Origin: Erythrobacter sp. NAP1
GTDB taxonomy: Bacteria; Pseudomonadota; Alphaproteobacteria; Sphingomonadales; Sphingomonadaceae
Direction of reading: 5' to 3'
DNA length: 64,000 nucleotides
NCBI RefSeq assembly: GCF_000152865.1
Contig: NZ_CH672390.1
Location: 2,955,468 to 3,019,467 of the forward strand
The notes below the pieces were generated by a model that saw only the letters and a list, made by a program, of their open reading frames with translations, made no database searches and was not told where the DNA came from. Below are positions 8,821-16,965 of this stretch, in pieces (position 1 is the first letter of the stretch; each line of letters begins with the position of its first letter). Both the position numbers and the translations under genes were made by a program.

Positions 8821-9299
8821 GCGTTTCTTTTAGCCTCTGACGCCGGCTTTCGCATCCGCTCATCTGGCCGTCGCGCCAGCACTACGCCAGCCGGGAACAG
8901 CGCAAAACCGATCTGGCCCAGCAAGCCCCACACTCCCGGTGGCTCAAACAAACCGGCAAGCCAACCGCGCGGGGTCTCGCCAAAGACGCCCACCGCAAGG
9001 GCAAGCTCGGCCATCATCAACAGCGCAAAGGCAAGCGCGCCCATCGCCAGCGCCGCTCGCACGCTCACAATCGCGAAGCGCGCCGTCAGCCACCATGCGG
9101 CGATCATGCAGGCGGCGATGATGATCGGCATCTCGATCAGGACAGCCATCTCCTCTCCCACGCGCGGCGCGAGCCACAAGGTGCGCACGGTGCCGAGCAT
9201 GAAGCCGATGGCAAAGACCACCGCCCAATAAGCCGTGCCCGCCGCAATCGCGCGGTTCGGCGCGGTGCGGGGGGCGGGCTGGGATCGCAGGTCGGGCAT
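8817..9299 (-). CDS. multi-pass membrane protein
   Basis: A 160-residue inner-membrane protein with about four hydrophobic helices (AYWAVVFAIGFMLGTV, AVLIEMPIIIAACMIAAWWL, ALAMGALAFALLMMAELAL, WGLLGQIGFALFPAGVVL) and a basic tail. Family not recognised. First gene of a two-gene operon with the downstream hypothetical gene (four-base overlap). Confidence 0.7.
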   Translation of the reverse strand: MPDLRSQPAPRTAPNRAIAAGTAYWAVVFAIGFMLGTVRTLWLAPRVGEEMAVLIEMPIIIAACMIAAWWLTARFAIVSVRAALAMGALAFALLMMAELALAVGVFGETPRGWLAGLFEPPGVWGLLGQIGFALFPAGVVLARRPDERMRKPASEAKRNA

Positions 9300-9334
9300 G
9301 GGGCAAACCTACACCGCGATGGCAGGGACGCGAA

Positions 9335-9348
9335 TTGATGCAGGTCAA
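9335..9348 (+). promoter_or_regulatory. FNR/CRP-type box before DUF465 gene
   Basis: TTGATGCAGGTCAA matches the FNR-family consensus TTGAT-N4-ATCAA at nine of ten fixed positions. It ends 60 bases before the ATG, a fitting distance for an activator at -41.5. The second DUF465 gene has a matching box at the same distance. Confidence 0.5.
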
Positions 9349-9408
9349 TTACCGCGCTGCGGCGCGCGCCTAGAGCTTGCTCACACACCAGATGGGAGAA
9401 CCACCAAT

Positions 9409-9666
9409 ATGTCGCAGCACACGCCCAACGAGCTGACCGAAATCTTCAAGCGCGACCGCGAAATCCTGACCCGGCTGAAAGGCGAGGATGCGCATTACGC
9501 GCGGCTCGCGGATGAATATCACGAGGTGAACCGCGAGGTGCACCGGATCGAGGCGGAAACCGAGGCGGCCAGCGACGAGCGCACCGAAGGCCTCAAGAAA
9601 CAGCGGCTCAAGCTGCTCGACGAGATCACCGCCATCGTATCGCGCGAACGGACGGCGGCTTCGTAA
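9409..9666 (+). CDS. DUF465/YdcH family protein
   Basis: An 85-residue, all-helical protein predicted to form a coiled coil, with the family pattern FxRDREILTRLK...YHEVNREVHRIE...LKKQRLKLLDEI. Function is not established in the family. The ATG at 9409 is preceded by GGGAG. An FNR-type box lies upstream, implying induction by low oxygen or nitrosative signals. A paralogue lies at 12286-12612. Confidence 0.85.
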   Translation: MSQHTPNELTEIFKRDREILTRLKGEDAHYARLADEYHEVNREVHRIEAETEAASDERTEGLKKQRLKLLDEITAIVSRERTAAS

Positions 9667-9787
9667 AGGGGGGCGCTCGCGGCGTTTTCCTACAGGCGGG
9701 GCGCGGTGGTATTGCGGGCGCATGATCTGTGCCTGCCTGCCGCCCTGCCAACCCTGCGCTGCGACGCAAGAGAGCGCCGCGCCAAAG

Positions 9788-9885
9788 GTGACGCTGTGTC
9801 CCTCGCAAAGTGACGTTTTGAGCGCGCAGGGTGACACTTTGGCGGCCAGAGTGACACTTTGGGCCTCGACAGTGACACTTTGGGG
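9788..9885 (+). repeat. array of five 21-bp-phased repeats (copy 1)
   Basis: Five copies of a GTGACRCTTTG-like unit begin at 9788, 9810, 9831, 9851 and 9872. Spacing is 22, 21, 20 and 21 bases, about two DNA turns, so every unit faces the same side of the helix. The last three are nearly identical (GTGACACTTTGG). The array runs into a short T-rich stretch and then a hairpin shared with a second array near 26.6 kb. The 348-base gap 9667-10014 contains nothing else I can support. Confidence 0.8.
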
Positions 9886-9895
9886 TTTTTGGCCC

Positions 9896-9918
9896 TGGAC
9901 CGTGTAACATGCGGTCCA
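9896..9918 (+). other. hairpin shared by both 21-bp arrays (copy 1)
   Basis: Seven-base arms TGGACCG and CGGTCCA enclose the nine-base centre TGTAACATG. About 40 bases around it, from the T-rich stretch to CACTTCTCG, are almost identical to the inverted copy at 26527-26549. Confidence 0.75.
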
Positions 9919-10014
9919 CTTCTCGAACCGGGAGGGCTTTGCGAAGCCTCTTCGGCTTGCACCGAATCGGGCGGCGTGTATGACTAAGGTAATACACCTT
10001 GGGAGACACTATCC

Positions 10015-10590
10015 ATGATCACCGCCCTTGCCCTGCTTATAGCGCAAAGCGCTGCGCCTGCGCCCGCTCCCATCCCGCCGCTCGACACCGCGCGCGAGAC
10101 CATCGCTGCGCAGGACGGCGCGCTGTTCTGGGCGGCGTTCGAGGGATGCGACGGGGAGAAAGTGCGCCGCTATGTCACCGATGACTTCCGCATGATCCAT
10201 GATCTGGGCGGTCTGGTGGTCGAAGGCGGAGACGCGTTTGCGGGCCAGATCGCCCAAAGCTGCAACGACCGCGAGGAAGGCGGGCCGCAAGAGGGCTACC
10301 TCAACCGCCGCCTGCTCGTCCCAGGCACGCGGCAGGTAACGCCGCTGGGCGATTGGGGCGTGCTTGAGCGGGGCTGGCACACCTTCCATGAACGCCGGAT
10401 GCGGCCAGCGGGAACCTACGATGCGAACGATCCGGGCGGGCCAACCTGGGTGCAGGTGGGCGGGGCGCGCTACATCCATGTGTGGCGCTGGATGAGCGAG
10501 GAAGGCCGCTTCCGCCTCGCCGAAAGCATCAGCGTCGATCACGGCGCGGCGCCCGCATACCCGCCTCAGCCTTCGACAAGCGGAGGCTAG
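10015..10590 (+). CDS. secreted DUF4440 / SnoaL-like protein
   Basis: A 191-residue protein with a short N-terminal signal (MITALALLIAQSAAPAPAP) and a domain with the cone-fold (NTF2/SnoaL, DUF4440) pattern: ALFWAAFEGCDGEKVRRYVTDDFRMIHDLGG, then later strands ending YIHVWRWMSEEGRFRLAES. Members bind or modify small molecules but most have no known substrate. GGGAGA precedes the start. It directly follows the 21-bp array and hairpin, which therefore sit in its promoter region. Confidence 0.8.
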   Translation: MITALALLIAQSAAPAPAPIPPLDTARETIAAQDGALFWAAFEGCDGEKVRRYVTDDFRMIHDLGGLVVEGGDAFAGQIAQSCNDREEGGPQEGYLNRRLLVPGTRQVTPLGDWGVLERGWHTFHERRMRPAGTYDANDPGGPTWVQVGGARYIHVWRWMSEEGRFRLAESISVDHGAAPAYPPQPSTSGG

Positions 10591-10673
10591 CGGCGTGGGG
10601 GCTCTCGGAACCGAGCGCCGCATTGCTGCGTTGCTTGGGGGCACACATTGGAGAACACCTCAGGAGACCCCCC

Positions 10674-10964
10674 ATGCGCACCCTCTTCACCGAAATCCCC
10701 TTCGGCTTTGCCGCTGCCGCCGGCGCAGCCCTTACCCTCGCGGCCTGCACCGCCGAAAGCGAGAGCGCCAATGCGGGCGGCGATGACCTGCCTGAAACCC
10801 CGATTGCCGAAGAGCCCGAAGCGATCAGTGATGGCGAGATCGTCGAAGCGGTCCCCGGCGTGGAAGGCGCGGATGCCGAGGGCGACACCGGCAACACAGC
10901 TGACCTTGGCGACGAGGAAAACGCCGAATATGGCGAGCCCGGCACCGAGCCTCCGAGCGAGTAA
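10674..10964 (+). CDS. small acidic lipoprotein
   Basis: A 96-residue protein with an AGGAG site, a signal sequence ending LAAC (about residue 25) and a mature part that is almost wholly Glu/Asp/Ala/Gly/Pro (pI very low), probably disordered. It resembles the next gene in design. No domain is recognisable. Confidence 0.65.
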   Translation: MRTLFTEIPFGFAAAAGAALTLAACTAESESANAGGDDLPETPIAEEPEAISDGEIVEAVPGVEGADAEGDTGNTADLGDEENAEYGEPGTEPPSE

Positions 10965-11077
10965 GCCCGCGCTCTTGGCCCGCGTGTGTTCAACGAAAAT
11001 GGAACACATGCGGGCCCTTGCGCATAGGTCAGTCAAACATGAACACGAACACACAGATGAACTCAAGGACCTGATCC

Positions 11078-11362
11078 ATGCGTAACACCTTCAAGCCCAT
11101 CATGACCCTGATGACCGCCGCCTGCGCCACCAGCTTCACGCTGGCCGCCTGCACGACCGAGCCGGACGAAGTCGCCGAAGCCCCGATCGAGGAAAGCACC
11201 GTGGTTGACGCGACCGCTCCGGGTGTGGGCGTCGCCAATCCCGATGGCGGCGCGGAGCAAGTGACAGCCGTACCGGGCGAAGACGTTTATGGCGAACCCG
11301 ACATGACCGAACCCGAAGCCCCCTCGGGCGCAGAGCCGACCAACGACATCGAACCGGGCTAA
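11078..11362 (+). CDS. small acidic lipoprotein (related to preceding gene)
   Basis: A 94-residue lipoprotein with lipobox LAAC and an acidic, Pro/Glu-rich mature part ending EPTNDIEPG. The layout (signal, TxExDE start of mature part, short repeated acidic blocks) mirrors the upstream gene, suggesting an old tandem duplication or convergent simple composition. It is followed by a strong terminator. Confidence 0.65.
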   Translation: MRNTFKPIMTLMTAACATSFTLAACTTEPDEVAEAPIEESTVVDATAPGVGVANPDGGAEQVTAVPGEDVYGEPDMTEPEAPSGAEPTNDIEPG

Positions 11363-11401
11363 GCACCGCTCGATAGATACCGAGCATACGCTCAAGCAAG
11401 A

Positions 11402-11435
11402 AGCCGCGCCTTCGTCCCGAAACGAAGGCGCGGCT
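11402..11435. terminator. bidirectional terminator hairpin
   Basis: Fourteen-base arms AGCCGCGCCTTCGT and ACGAAGGCGCGGCT around a short loop, between convergent genes. A second, smaller hairpin (GAGCGGCC-TTGC-GGCCGCTC, 11445-11464) follows. Confidence 0.75.
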
Positions 11436-11476
11436 CTGCTGTTAGAGCGGCCTTGCGGCCGCTCAGCTGGTGGCGA

Positions 11477-11974
11477 TCACTTGTACCACTGGCCCGAGCC
11501 GACGACCTTGCCAGTGCCGTCGGGCATGAAGGTGTAATAGGCCGTGTGAAGCGCCGCGTGATCCTTCACCTCGCCTTCCATGCCTTCGAAGTGGCCATAG
11601 CAGCGCATCTCGTTACCTGCCTCGTTGGCGATCGCGCAGCCATAGAGGACCGCGCCCGACTGGCCGTTCGTGTCTTCGAGTGTGCAGGTGAAATGGCGGT
11701 CGAACATGTTGCCATCGGGCATGTCCATGCCTGCGCACTTGGCGGTCACTGCACTGGTGTTGTCGCCAGCGGAGAAGGTCAGAGTCTCGGTCCAGGATGC
11801 TGCGAAGACCTCGCCGCCCACGCCTCCTACGAGCATGGTGTCGGAGATCGTGCCTTCCATTTCGAAATGGATGACAGGCGGCATTTCGCTCGCATCCTCA
11901 TGCGCCTCGGCAAGTGCGCCGGTGGCGATGGTGAGCGCGGCGAGCGCTGCGAAACTGCGTGCAAGTGTCTTCAT
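11477..11974 (-). CDS. secreted protein, unknown function
   Basis: A 165-residue exported protein: the ATG at 11974 follows GGGGGA and gives a classic signal peptide (MKTLARSFAALAALTIATG, cleavage after ALA). The mature domain contains four Cys residues (AKCAGMD, FTCTLED, YGCAIA, MRCYGHF) that could pair. No domain recognised; the strand-rich pattern suggests a small beta-barrel or sandwich in the periplasm. Confidence 0.7.
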   Translation of the reverse strand: MKTLARSFAALAALTIATGALAEAHEDASEMPPVIHFEMEGTISDTMLVGGVGGEVFAASWTETLTFSAGDNTSAVTAKCAGMDMPDGNMFDRHFTCTLEDTNGQSGAVLYGCAIANEAGNEMRCYGHFEGMEGEVKDHAALHTAYYTFMPDGTGKVVGSGQWYK

Positions 11975-12213
11975 TGTATTCCCCCTAATCAACGTGACGC
12001 CAACCGTGCTGCCACGACAGGCAAAAGCGCGACCACTTTGATCGGGACAGGGTGACGACAACGTTTCGGCAGGCCATCCGCTCAGATGCGGCATGCCAGC
12101 GATCCCCTATTGCCCGGCGACACGCAGATGCGTTCGTCCCATCGCCGACGACCCAGGGCCGCGAGACTACGCCCGGCCGTCCGCAATGTAAATCGCGCCC
12201 CTCGCGGCACCCT

Positions 12214-12227
12214 TTGACGCACATCAA
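12214..12227 (+). promoter_or_regulatory. FNR/CRP-type box before second DUF465 gene
   Basis: TTGACGCACATCAA matches TTGAT-N4-ATCAA at nine of ten positions and ends 58 bases before the ATG, almost the same distance as the box of the first DUF465 gene. The rest of the 311-base gap 11975-12285 shows no gene. Confidence 0.5.
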
Positions 12228-12285
12228 AGACCCTTGCCCAAACCCTCTTTAAGCTCTGCCCTGTAAGCCGCACGAGGAGAGATGA

Positions 12286-12612
12286 ATGTCCGCACACACG
12301 CCGCACGAGTTGCACGAGGAGTTCCCGCATGACGCGGCGATGCTCACCCGGCTCAAGCTCACCGACAATCACTTCTGCAACCTTGCCGGGCGCTATCACG
12401 CGCTCAATCGCTCGATCCACCGCATCGAGGTGGAGATCGAATGCTCGTCCGACGCCTATCTCACGCGGCTTAAGAAACAGCGGCTGATGCTGCTCGACGA
12501 GATCGCGGCCCTGATCGAGGATGCCGAGAGCAAACTGGTCGAGACACAAGCGACGCCGACGCCTGCGGCGGCTCGTCTGTTCGGCCGCAATGGAGACCCC
12601 ATCACGGCCTGA
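12286..12612 (+). CDS. DUF465/YdcH family protein (second copy)
   Basis: A 108-residue paralogue of the protein at 9409-9666, sharing the opening S-HTP-EL, the spacing to MLTRLKLTDNHF, the ALNRSIHRIE helix and the LKKQRLMLLDEI block, with an added C-terminal tail of about 25 residues. AGGAGAG precedes the start. Likely a coiled-coil dimer of unknown function under FNR-type control. Confidence 0.8.
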   Translation: MSAHTPHELHEEFPHDAAMLTRLKLTDNHFCNLAGRYHALNRSIHRIEVEIECSSDAYLTRLKKQRLMLLDEIAALIEDAESKLVETQATPTPAAARLFGRNGDPITA

Positions 12613-12671
12613 ATGCAACGCGCTGGGATCCGGCGCTGCGGGAGAGGGCAGCGCCGCGCGATGCAATGTAT

Positions 12672-12703
12672 GAGAGTGGCGTCAGAGGCGAGGCGTCACT
12701 CTC
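12672..12703. terminator. possible terminator hairpin
   Basis: Arms GAGAGTG and CACTCTC with partly pairing inner bases, between convergent genes; only a short T-rich stretch follows. Confidence 0.35.
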
Positions 12704-12720
12704 GCCTGTTGTTGAAGACG

Positions 12721-13377
12721 CTATTCGTCGCCCCACGCGGGCGGCGGGGCTTCCACTTCGCTTGTGAGGTCGAATTCGACCCGGAAGAAGCGCGGCTCCA
12801 GTGCGCCGCCTTCGACAGTGCGCTCAAGTTGATAGGCGAAGCGAGCGTCTTCAGCGCCAGCAGGATCGACCTCGACAGTCCATACGTTCGTGACCGATGC
12901 ACCGAGCCCTTCGCGCTCGAACAAGGCAATGCTTTCATCGTCCACGGGGAAGTCCTGTGAGCCGGCCGATCCCTCGTCAGCGGTGTCGCCGCCATACATA
13001 GTGACCGCGTCAGGCTCACCGTCTGCGTGGCGGTGATCGTGCTTGAGCCGCAATCCGACAGCGCCTTCATCGCCCGTCCGAGTGATAAGCCAGGTGCGCG
13101 AGCGGTCCCATTCGCCGTCAAGCTCGACATGGAAGGGGACAGCTAGGCGATCTTCGCTGCACTCGCTCACATGCATCACCATTGCGGCGTCCTTGAAGGC
13201 TTCATCGGCGGCATCCTCGCTCACGAGGCGCCCTTCGAAGGCCTTGCCGCAATGGCTGGCGAGCGCGTCGAAAAATGCGTCTTGCGGCGAAGGGGCTTCC
13301 GGCTGCTCGGGCTCGGCGCATGCGCACAGCAGAGCAAGTGATATGGCGGGGGCGAAGCGGATCGTGCTGGCTGTCAT
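12721..13377 (-). CDS. putative lipoprotein
   Basis: About 218 residues from the ATG at 13377, which opens a signal sequence ending ALLCAC (lipobox-like, Cys about 19). The mature part includes a conserved-looking segment (HCGKAFEGRL...MVMHVSEC) and a His/Asp-rich stretch LKHDHRHADGEPD that could bind metal, then ends with a beta-rich region containing FRVEFDLT. No clear ribosome binding site precedes the start. Family is known to me only as a hypothetical secreted protein of sphingomonads. Confidence 0.65.
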   Translation of the reverse strand: MTASTIRFAPAISLALLCACAEPEQPEAPSPQDAFFDALASHCGKAFEGRLVSEDAADEAFKDAAMVMHVSECSEDRLAVPFHVELDGEWDRSRTWLITRTGDEGAVGLRLKHDHRHADGEPDAVTMYGGDTADEGSAGSQDFPVDDESIALFEREGLGASVTNVWTVEVDPAGAEDARFAYQLERTVEGGALEPRFFRVEFDLTSEVEAPPPAWGDE

Positions 13378-13492
13378 ATCAGCGGAGTAGCGGGCTGCGG
13401 GCCAGATGTCTCGACCTTTGCGCGACTTGCGCCGCCGCTTCGATGCGCTAGGCAAGGGATGTGGGGCGCACGGGCCAGTGGGGGAAATGGCG

Positions 13493-14416
13493 ATGACGAC
13501 ACAAGCAAGCGATCTGCCGGGGCGCGCGACCAGCCTTGAGGAATACGGCGCGATGATGGGCCGCGCGATGTCTGGCGAGCGTCCCAACCATAAGCCATAC
13601 GAGCCTCAGGACGGCGATGTATTCATCACCAGCTGGGCGAAAAGCGGCACCACGATGACGCAGCAGATGTTCCACCAGCTGCGGACGGGCGCGGCGGGCG
13701 GCGACATGGATTTCGACGATATCAGCCGCGTCGTGCCGTGGGACGACACCGCCTACATGCTCGACTTCGACATGACGGCGCCGCAGGTCGCCTCGCCAAG
13801 AGGCTTCAAGTCGCACCGCGAATATGAGCGCCTGCCTGCCGGAATGCGCTACGTCGTAACGCTGCGCGACCCGAAGGAGACCTTCGTCTCGTTCTACCGT
13901 TTCCTCAATGGTTGGCACTTGGAACGCGACGCTGTGCGGATGGAGGACTTCCTGCCCTTCTGGCAAGGCGGTGGGCCGGGGGGCTGCGACTATGCCACGC
14001 ATCTCAATAGCTGGTATGCGCGCCTGCACGAGCCCGATAGCCTGGTGATGACCTATCGCTGGACGGTGAAGAACCGGGCACAGGCAATCCGCCAGATGGC
14101 GCAGCTGTGCGATATCGAATTGACGCCTGAAATCGAGGCTCTGGTGCTCGATCGCACGACCCGCGAATTCATGAGCGAGCACGAGCACGTGTTCGACGAT
14201 GCGATGGTGTGCGCGGTGCTCGAAGAGCGCTGCGGCGTCGAAGCGGCGAGCGATTCGACCAAGGTGCAAAAGAGCGGCAGCACGCTCGACGCGCTGCCAG
14301 CCAGCATCTCGGATGCAATCGACGCGATGTGGGCCGAGCGGATCGCCCCGGTCACGGGCCACGCCGACTTCGCCTCGCTAGCGAACGAAGTCAATGCGGC
14401 GCAGGGCAGCAGCTAG
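13493..14416 (+). CDS. sulfotransferase family protein
   Basis: A 307-residue PAPS-dependent sulfotransferase. The 5'-phosphosulfate loop is ITSWAKSGTTMTQQM (about residue 45) and the 3'-phosphate site is YVVTLRDPKETFVSFYRF (about 120). The usual catalytic His is likely in the FKSHREYE segment. The start at 13493 is placed 7 bases after GGGGGA; an upstream ATG at 13487 is too close to that site. It would transfer sulfate from PAPS to a hydroxyl of a small molecule, lipid or glycan; the acceptor is unknown. Confidence 0.88.
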   Translation: MTTQASDLPGRATSLEEYGAMMGRAMSGERPNHKPYEPQDGDVFITSWAKSGTTMTQQMFHQLRTGAAGGDMDFDDISRVVPWDDTAYMLDFDMTAPQVASPRGFKSHREYERLPAGMRYVVTLRDPKETFVSFYRFLNGWHLERDAVRMEDFLPFWQGGGPGGCDYATHLNSWYARLHEPDSLVMTYRWTVKNRAQAIRQMAQLCDIELTPEIEALVLDRTTREFMSEHEHVFDDAMVCAVLEERCGVEAASDSTKVQKSGSTLDALPASISDAIDAMWAERIAPVTGHADFASLANEVNAAQGSS

Positions 14417-14420
14417 CGCC

Positions 14421-14969
14421 CTACGCGCACCAGTCCTGCGGCACGCTGCCCCATCCGCTTTCGCTGGCAAGGCCGCCCGAGATCATCGTCTGTGCAAGAT
14501 ATTCGCGCGAGCCATCGGGCAGGACCCGGCGCGCTGAGCGAAGCTCGCGGCCATATTGATCGCGCGGCGGGCTCACATCGCCGTTCCATTCGAAAGTGCC
14601 TTGCTCGAGCCAATCGAGAAGGCGGTCGCGTGCGGTGAGCGCAAGCTGGCTCTCGCTGGCGCACGCGCCGTCGAGTTCGGGCGCATCGAAGCCGGTAAGG
14701 CGAATGCGGCGTCGCTCGGCGCCGAAACCAATGACGACCGTGTCGCCATCGACCACACAGCCCGGCGCGCTCTCGCCTGCGCCGCAGATCACGAAACGCT
14801 CGTCCACCTTGACCCATCCGCGCTCGTGAAGAAGCGGCCTGAAGGCGAACCACCAGACTGCCATCACGATCAGCGCGAGCAGCGGCACGCGCCAGAGGAG
14901 CCACCAGTCGAGCAATCTTCCGCGCGAAGCGGAGCGCCTTTTCGGGCGGCGGAAACGTGTGCGAGCCAT
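14421..14969 (-). CDS. membrane-anchored thermonuclease (SNase) family protein
   Basis: About 182 residues. A basic N-terminus (RTRFRRPKRR) and one membrane helix (WRVPLLALIVMAVWWFAF) anchor an extracytoplasmic SNase domain. Key residues match staphylococcal nuclease: DGDT, RIRLTGFDAPE (Arg, Asp and Glu of the active site) and YGREL (second Arg). Ca-dependent cleavage of DNA/RNA in the periplasm is expected from the family. Start choice is uncertain; the frame stays open 22 codons upstream. Convergent with the sulfotransferase, four bases apart. Confidence 0.8.
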   Translation of the reverse strand: MARTRFRRPKRRSASRGRLLDWWLLWRVPLLALIVMAVWWFAFRPLLHERGWVKVDERFVICGAGESAPGCVVDGDTVVIGFGAERRRIRLTGFDAPELDGACASESQLALTARDRLLDWLEQGTFEWNGDVSPPRDQYGRELRSARRVLPDGSREYLAQTMISGGLASESGWGSVPQDWCA

Positions 14970-15036
14970 GAATGGATAGCTAGCAGGGAGCAACACCGCG
15001 CTCCACCGCCAGCGCATAGTGGTCACAAACGACAAA

Positions 15037-15066
15037 GGGCCACCCGGATCTCTCCGGGCGGCCCTT
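15037..15066 (-). terminator. rho-independent terminator
   Basis: On the minus strand GGGCCGCCCGGA, a short loop, TCCGGGTGGCCC and then TTTGTCGTTT, directly after the DUF2282 gene. Confidence 0.75.
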
Positions 15067-15116
15067 CGTCAGTGTCGCGGCTTTTGTGTGCCTCATCGGC
15101 ACGCCACTTCGACCAC

Positions 15117-15458
15117 TTATGCGTCGGCGAGATTCTCGGTCTCTTCGAGCGAGCCGTAGGAGCCGTCGGGACGTTCGATCGTCACGCAGGTGCCTTCGTC
15201 GACATAGGTCCAGGCGTTGCCCTGGTAGTCGATCACGCTGGTGCCTGCGCAGCTGGTGCCGGGCCCTGCGGCGCAGTCATTCTGGCCTGCGGGCGAGATG
15301 CCGAAGCACTTTTCCTTTGCGCCATCATCTGCGGCCGCGACTTCAGTGACTTCGCCTTCAGCGGCTGCTTCGGTCGGCGCTTCTGCTCCGCCCGAACACG
15401 CAGCGGCAAGGCCTGCTGCGGCAGCTATGGCGATCGATCCGGTAAAACGAGTGTTCAT
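15117..15458 (-). CDS. DUF2282 / bufferin-1-like secreted protein, orphan
   Basis: A 113-residue exported protein with a perfect GGAGGA site. The C-terminal half carries the DUF2282 (BufA1) pattern: KEKCFG, GxNDC, TSCAGTS, NAW and EGTC, with the four family cysteines at 51, 62, 70 and 91. In known bufferins such cysteines are converted by a DUF692 enzyme into copper-binding heterocycles. Here no DUF692 or DUF2063 gene is nearby. The N-terminus has a signal ending LAAACSGG and a 28-residue Ala/Glu linker, which looks like a lipoprotein, although the lipobox is imperfect (Leu at -4). It could be an outer-membrane-tethered, unmodified or trans-modified copper sponge. Confidence 0.75.
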   Translation of the reverse strand: MNTRFTGSIAIAAAAGLAAACSGGAEAPTEAAAEGEVTEVAAADDGAKEKCFGISPAGQNDCAAGPGTSCAGTSVIDYQGNAWTYVDEGTCVTIERPDGSYGSLEETENLADA

Positions 15459-15663
15459 GGTTGTTCCTCCAGTCCTGTTAATCCCAAGCGGCACCAAGGT
15501 TCAGCGCCGTTCCCAACCGATTCGAAGAGAAACAGGGTTTGGTTACAGTGCCAAGTGCAAAATGCGCAAAACAGCGGTGAGCGGTGCCCCTGCTTCCCTA
15601 GGCCGCATGAAGCCGCTAAGCGGCCCGGGACGTACATTCGCGCGATGAAGGCCAACTTGCCCC

Positions 15664-16578
15664 ATGACTGCTGATACCCCGCTGCAAGACCAGGCAAAGG
15701 GCCTGTCCAAGGCCGAAGTGCTGATCGAGGCGCTGCCTTACTTTCAGCGCTATGCCGGACGCACCTTCGTGGTGAAGTATGGCGGTCATGCCATGGGCGA
15801 GCCCAAGGCCGCGCGCGACTTTGCAGAGGACATCGTGCTGCTGAAGGCGGTCGGCATCAATCCGGTGGTCGTCCATGGCGGCGGACCTCAGATTGGCGAG
15901 ATGTTGGCGCGCCTCGGTGTTGAAAGCACCTTCATCGATGGCCTGCGTGTCACCGACGAAGCCACCGCCAAGGTTGCAGAAATGGTTCTGTCGGGCGCGA
16001 TCAACAAGGAACTGGTCGGTTGGCTCAGCAATGCCGGTGGCAAGGCGTTGGGGCTGTCGGGCAAGGATGGCGGGCTGGTCACCGCGCGCAAGGTGTCGCG
16101 CACCGCGCGCGATCCCGAAAGCCTGATCGAGAAGGCGGTGGACCTGGGTTTCGTGGGAGAACCTGCTCACGTCGATACCTCGGTGATCGACACCGCGGTC
16201 GCTGCGGGAATGATCCCGGTCATCGCTCCGATAGCAGGCGGCGAAGATGGGGCGACCTACAACATCAACGCCGACACGATGGCTGGTGCAATCGCTGCGG
16301 CGCTCGGCGCTGCGCGGCTGTTCCTGCTGACCGATGTGGCAGGGGTGCTGGATGTCGAGGGACAGCTAATCTCGGATCTTACGCCTGCCGATATCGCCAA
16401 GCTCAAGGATGAAGGCGTCATCAAGGGCGGCATGGTTCCCAAGCTGGAGACCTGCGTTTCGGCGGTGGAATCGGGCTGCGAGGCTGCGGTCGTTCTCGAC
16501 GGGCGCGTGCCGCACGCGATGCTGCTCGAATTCTTCACTGCACGCGGCGCGGGCACACTGGTCAAGGCGGACCAATAA
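15664..16578 (+). CDS. argB: acetylglutamate kinase
   Basis: Phosphorylates N-acetyl-L-glutamate in arginine biosynthesis. 304 residues, full length. The amino-acid-kinase motifs are clear: [20 protein letters not shown] (phosphate-binding Gly-rich loop), the NAG-binding GLRVTD, and [13 protein letters not shown] with [10 protein letters not shown] near the C-terminus, plus the KGGMVPKLE segment. No other arginine gene lies beside it; it seems to head the short run argB-yggT-folD. The Arg-feedback N-terminal helix (about residues 14-30) is present, suggesting a hexameric, arginine-inhibited form. Confidence 0.95.
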   Translation: MTADTPLQDQAKGLSKAEVLIEALPYFQRYAGRTFVVKYGGHAMGEPKAARDFAEDIVLLKAVGINPVVVHGGGPQIGEMLARLGVESTFIDGLRVTDEATAKVAEMVLSGAINKELVGWLSNAGGKALGLSGKDGGLVTARKVSRTARDPESLIEKAVDLGFVGEPAHVDTSVIDTAVAAGMIPVIAPIAGGEDGATYNINADTMAGAIAAALGAARLFLLTDVAGVLDVEGQLISDLTPADIAKLKDEGVIKGGMVPKLETCVSAVESGCEAAVVLDGRVPHAMLLEFFTARGAGTLVKADQ

Positions 16579-16607
16579 GGCCAATCGACGAGCGACACTG
16601 GAAATGG

Positions 16608-16629
16608 GCGTGTTAGTCGGCTAACACGC
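16608..16629 (+). terminator. hairpin after argB
   Basis: Perfect nine-base arms GCGTGTTAG and CTAACACGC around TCGG. No T-run follows, so it may be an attenuating or processing hairpin rather than a full terminator. Confidence 0.4.
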
Positions 16630-16668
16630 TAAACAAGGCACTTAAAGCAAAGGTACGGCACGAAAAGC

Positions 16669-16965
16669 ATGCAAGGACTATTCGCACTTTACGAGATCAT
16701 CGAGCTGCTGGTGCAGGTCTTCGTGATGCTCATCATCGTCCAGTTCGTGATCGGGCTGCTCTTCGCGTTCAATGTGGTGAACCAGGGCAACGATTTCCTG
16801 CGGCAGGTCTACGAATCGATCAATCGCCTGCTCGATCCCGTGCTTCGCCCGATCCGCAACATCATGCCCCAGACCGGCGCGCTCGACCTGTCGCCGCTGG
16901 TCGTGATTGTCGGGGCTCAGATCGTGCTGATTGTTCTGCGTTCGATTATCGCCAGCACCGTATGA
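16669..16965 (+). CDS. YggT family membrane protein
   Basis: A 98-residue inner-membrane protein with two long hydrophobic stretches and the YggT signature [14 protein letters not shown] followed by [10 protein letters not shown] between them. The family is linked to osmotic shock and, in photosynthetic relatives, cofactor assembly at membranes, but its role is not settled. The last four bases overlap folD (ATGA), implying coupled translation. Confidence 0.9.
   Translation: MQGLFALYEIIELLVQVFVMLIIVQFVIGLLFAFNVVNQGNDFLRQVYESINRLLDPVLRPIRNIMPQTGALDLSPLVVIVGAQIVLIVLRSIIASTV

Noticed and set aside
9788..9885. CRISPR array
   Set aside because: Units are only about 12 bases with 8-10 base gaps, unlike CRISPR repeats of 28 or more with long spacers; no cas genes.
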